Source: Methanobacteriaceae archaeon (GTDB taxonomy: Archaea > Methanobacteriota > Methanobacteria > Methanobacteriales > Methanobacteriaceae). Taken from it: a DNA stretch of 12,717 nucleotides. Positions 12,561-12,717 of the stretch are shown piece by piece; the stretch's first letter is position 1, and each line of letters opens with the position of its first letter. The DNA lies in the NCBI GenBank assembly GCA_011620845.1, contig WOYJ01000043.1, positions 1-12,717 on the forward strand. The letters are read 5' to 3'. The notes below the pieces were generated by a model. The model had not been told where the DNA came from, searched no databases, and saw only the letters and a program-made list of their open reading frames with translations. The position numbers and the translations under genes were made by a program.

Positions 12561-12717
12561 TTATCCTTTTTAATTGAATTATTTAATTTCTGTATCTCTG
12601 ATTGCATATCTATGACTAATTTCTTTAATTCCTTAATTTCAGATTCTTCCTTTTCAGACTCTTCTTTTCCAGATCTTTTTACCAAATATGATGCTATAGA
12701 AGCGGTTAGCATCCCTA
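12557..12717 (-). CDS. 3' end of a coiled-coil protein gene (partial)
   Basis: Only the last 53 or so codons are in the window. They read GMLTASIASYLVKRSGKEE, then a Glu/Lys-rich heptad-like helix (EIKELKKLVIDMQSEIQKLNNSIKK), and end in TGA at 12557-12559, which overlaps the ATG of the next gene. The first residues could be the end of a membrane helix. The overlap, the charged helix and the unbroken frame argue that it is real. The family cannot be told from this fragment. Confidence 0.65.
   Translation of the reverse strand, partial: GMLTASIASYLVKRSGKEESEKEESEIKELKKLVIDMQSEIQKLNNSIKKDK

Overview
The window reads as chromosome from a mesophilic methanogenic euryarchaeon, most likely Methanobacterium or a close relative. 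This is an inference from several things together: archaeal TATA-type promoters, Shine-Dalgarno sites of the GGAGG/GGTGAT type, frequent TTG and GTG starts, T-tract terminators, many small zinc-ribbon proteins, a CARF/winged-helix regulator of the Csa3 type, VapBC-like modules, a DUF4064 membrane protein and an archaeal FxLYD-type lipoprotein. I see no rRNA, tRNA, CRISPR array, integrase or intact transposase. It looks like an accessory, defence- and stress-flavoured stretch with several decayed genes.

Layout. 80-1654 (+) is a 14-helix DHA2-type drug efflux transporter. 1655-2111 has no gene but holds a long imperfect hairpin. 2112-2792 (-) is a secreted zinc-dependent phospholipase C-like protein. 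3048-3831 (-) is a very AT-rich two-gene module (DUF4258-like followed by DUF2283) that looks like a toxin-antitoxin pair. It sits exactly between two copies of the same divergent promoter region (about 2793-2933 and 3977-4103). 4101-4349 (+) is a membrane-anchored zinc ribbon. 4351-5642 (-) is a two-gene operon of a stand-alone receiver domain and an ARPP-1-like protein. 5692-6441 (-) is a DUF4064 membrane protein plus lipoprotein operon.

6739-7332 (+) is an orphan CARF-winged-helix regulator (Csa3-like) with inverted repeats in its promoter. It is followed at once by a small VapB-like antitoxin and a vapC broken by a frameshift and a stop. Converging on this is a second antitoxin with a truncated vapC. 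8391-9287 (-) is an ADP-ribosylglycohydrolase broken by an in-frame TGA just before its GDDADT metal-binding motif, preceded by a frameshifted zinc-ribbon gene.

9611-12717 (-) is a gene run built around the same zinc-ribbon module: a coiled-coil protein (partial, at the window edge), a zinc-ribbon protein with a PH/GRAM-like C-terminal domain (ATGA overlap), a protein with repeated zinc ribbons, and an M48 membrane metalloprotease with a C-terminal zinc ribbon. The shared module suggests the products work together at the membrane, but no function is established here. The most interesting points are the promoter-duplication insertion of the DUF4258/DUF2283 pair, the receiver/ARPP-1 operon lying near a broken ADP-ribosylglycohydrolase, the orphan CARF regulator beside decaying toxin genes, and the zinc-ribbon/M48 cluster.
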